Assembly (NCBI GenBank): GCA_032718475.1
Contig: JAUCBJ010004753.1
Coordinates: forward strand, 1-64,000
Direction of reading: 5' to 3'
From: Nemertoderma westbladi
Lineage: Eukaryota; Xenacoelomorpha; Nemertodermatida; Nemertodermatidae
Length of the DNA stretch: 64,000 nucleotides
Made by a program: the position numbers and the translations under genes. Below are positions 63,401 to 64,000 of the stretch, in pieces (the first letter of the stretch is position 1; each line of letters starts with the position of its first letter). The notes beneath the pieces are model-generated. The model saw only the letters and a list, made by a program, of their open reading frames with translations. It ran no database searches and had not been told where the DNA came from.

Positions 63401-64000
63401 TCCTGCTTACCCATCTATTAATCAGCCATGCATAGTGCCGAGTCATTCCTGCTTACCCATCTATTAATTAGTCAGACATAGTGCCGAATCATTCCTCCTT
63501 ACCCATCTATTAATTAGTCAGACATAGTGCCGAGTCATTCCTGCTTACCCATCTATTAATCAGCCATGCATAGTGCCGAGTCATTCCTGCCTCGTCATCT
63601 ATTAATCAGCCAGACATAGTGCCGAGTCATTCCTGCTTACCCATCTATTAATTAGTCAGACATAGTGCCGAATCATTCCTCCTTACCCATCTATTAATTA
63701 GTCAGACATAGTTCCGGGTCATTCCTGCTTACCCATCTATTAATTAGTCAGACATAGTTCCGGGTCATTCCTGCTTACCCATCTATTAATTAGTCAGACA
63801 TAGTGCCGAGTCATTCCTGCCTCGTCATCTATTAATCAGCCAGACATAGTGCCGAATCATTCCTGCCTCGTCATCTATTAATCAGCCAGACATAGTGCCG
63901 AATCATTCCTGCCTCGTCATCTATTAATCAGCCAGACATAGTGCCGAATCATTCCTGCCTCGTCATCTATTAATCAGCCAGACATAGTGCCGAATCATTC

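Larger units (their letters stand above)
12842..64000 (+). repeat. 46-bp satellite megaarray, about 1,110 units
   Basis: One 46-bp unit repeated head to tail in one orientation to the window end. The unit reads GCCGAATCATTCCTGCTTAC, then CCATCTATTAATCAGCCAGA, then CATAGT. Consensus composition is 13 A, 13 T, 14 C and 6 G. Variants affect three blocks: AATCAGCCAGAC, AATTAGTCAGAC or AATCAGCCATGC; GCCGAATC, GCCGAGTC, TCCGGGTC or GCCTTGTC; and CTGCTTACCC, CTCCTTACCC, CTGCCTACCC or CTGCCTCGTC. Rare 47-bp units have CAGCCCAGAC, and a few carry a 7-bp insertion. No foreign insertion is seen past 12841. All six frames are closed by stops, so it is non-coding. The far boundary is outside the window. 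Confidence 0.97.

Noticed and set aside
12842-64000. CRISPR-like array of short direct repeats
   Set aside because: There are no unique spacers: the entire 46-bp unit repeats, and the context is a eukaryotic spliced gene and a LINE.
12842-64000. Coding tandem-repeat protein
   Set aside because: 46 is not a multiple of three, and TAA/TAG triplets occur in each unit, so all frames close within a few units.
12842-64000. CENP-B box in the satellite unit
   Set aside because: TTCCGGG appears in one variant only and does not fit the full NTTCGNNNNANNCGGGN pattern.

Overview
The window is eukaryotic and almost certainly from an invertebrate animal. It holds a spliced, intron-containing copy of the Golgi membrane protein gene YIF1, tRNA-derived and RTE-like retroelements, an AT-rich non-coding background and more than 50 kb of tandem satellite. 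No bacterial gene organisation is present. The species cannot be fixed from sequence alone.

Region 1 (1-1908) is mostly AT-rich non-coding DNA. It starts with a GC-richer stretch ending in an ATG-trinucleotide run, perhaps the 3' end of a retroelement. On the minus strand at 1330-1665 lies a fragment resembling the TM2-TM4 part of a class C GPCR, closed by a stop codon before TM5-TM7. A run of 23 G lies about 50 bp before the first recognised YIF1 exon.

Region 2 (1909-8769) is the 3' four coding exons of YIF1 on the plus strand, with consensus GT/AG sites and matching phases, a stop at 8546-8548 and an AATAAA at 8764. The extreme N-terminus was not found. Intron 2 (3105-6486) is packed with repeats. 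It has a tRNA-derived SINE, then a structure resembling a foldback element: about 32 copies of a 53-bp minisatellite in plus orientation (about 3611-5395), a centre of about 740 bp, and five copies of the same unit in the opposite orientation (about 6133-6392).

Region 3 (8890-64000) is one satellite domain with a 46-bp unit, entirely in one orientation. It begins about 120 bp after the YIF1 poly(A) signal and runs off the window end. After 2.6 units it is interrupted by a 3.83-kb RTE-like LINE on the minus strand (9011-12841) flanked by a 17-bp target-site duplication made of satellite sequence. The LINE encodes an apurinic-type endonuclease and a reverse transcriptase. It is dead: two TAG stops, a probable 1-nt deletion and an internal 71-nt inverted copy of its own RT region. 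From 12842 on, about 1,110 satellite units follow with no other insertion. They are mosaics of a few linked variants arranged in higher-order repeats (5, 10 and 22 units among them), with diagnostic variants shared between blocks up to 30 kb apart.

YIF1 is the only clear host gene. The rest is a record of transposition, minisatellite expansion and satellite homogenisation next to it.
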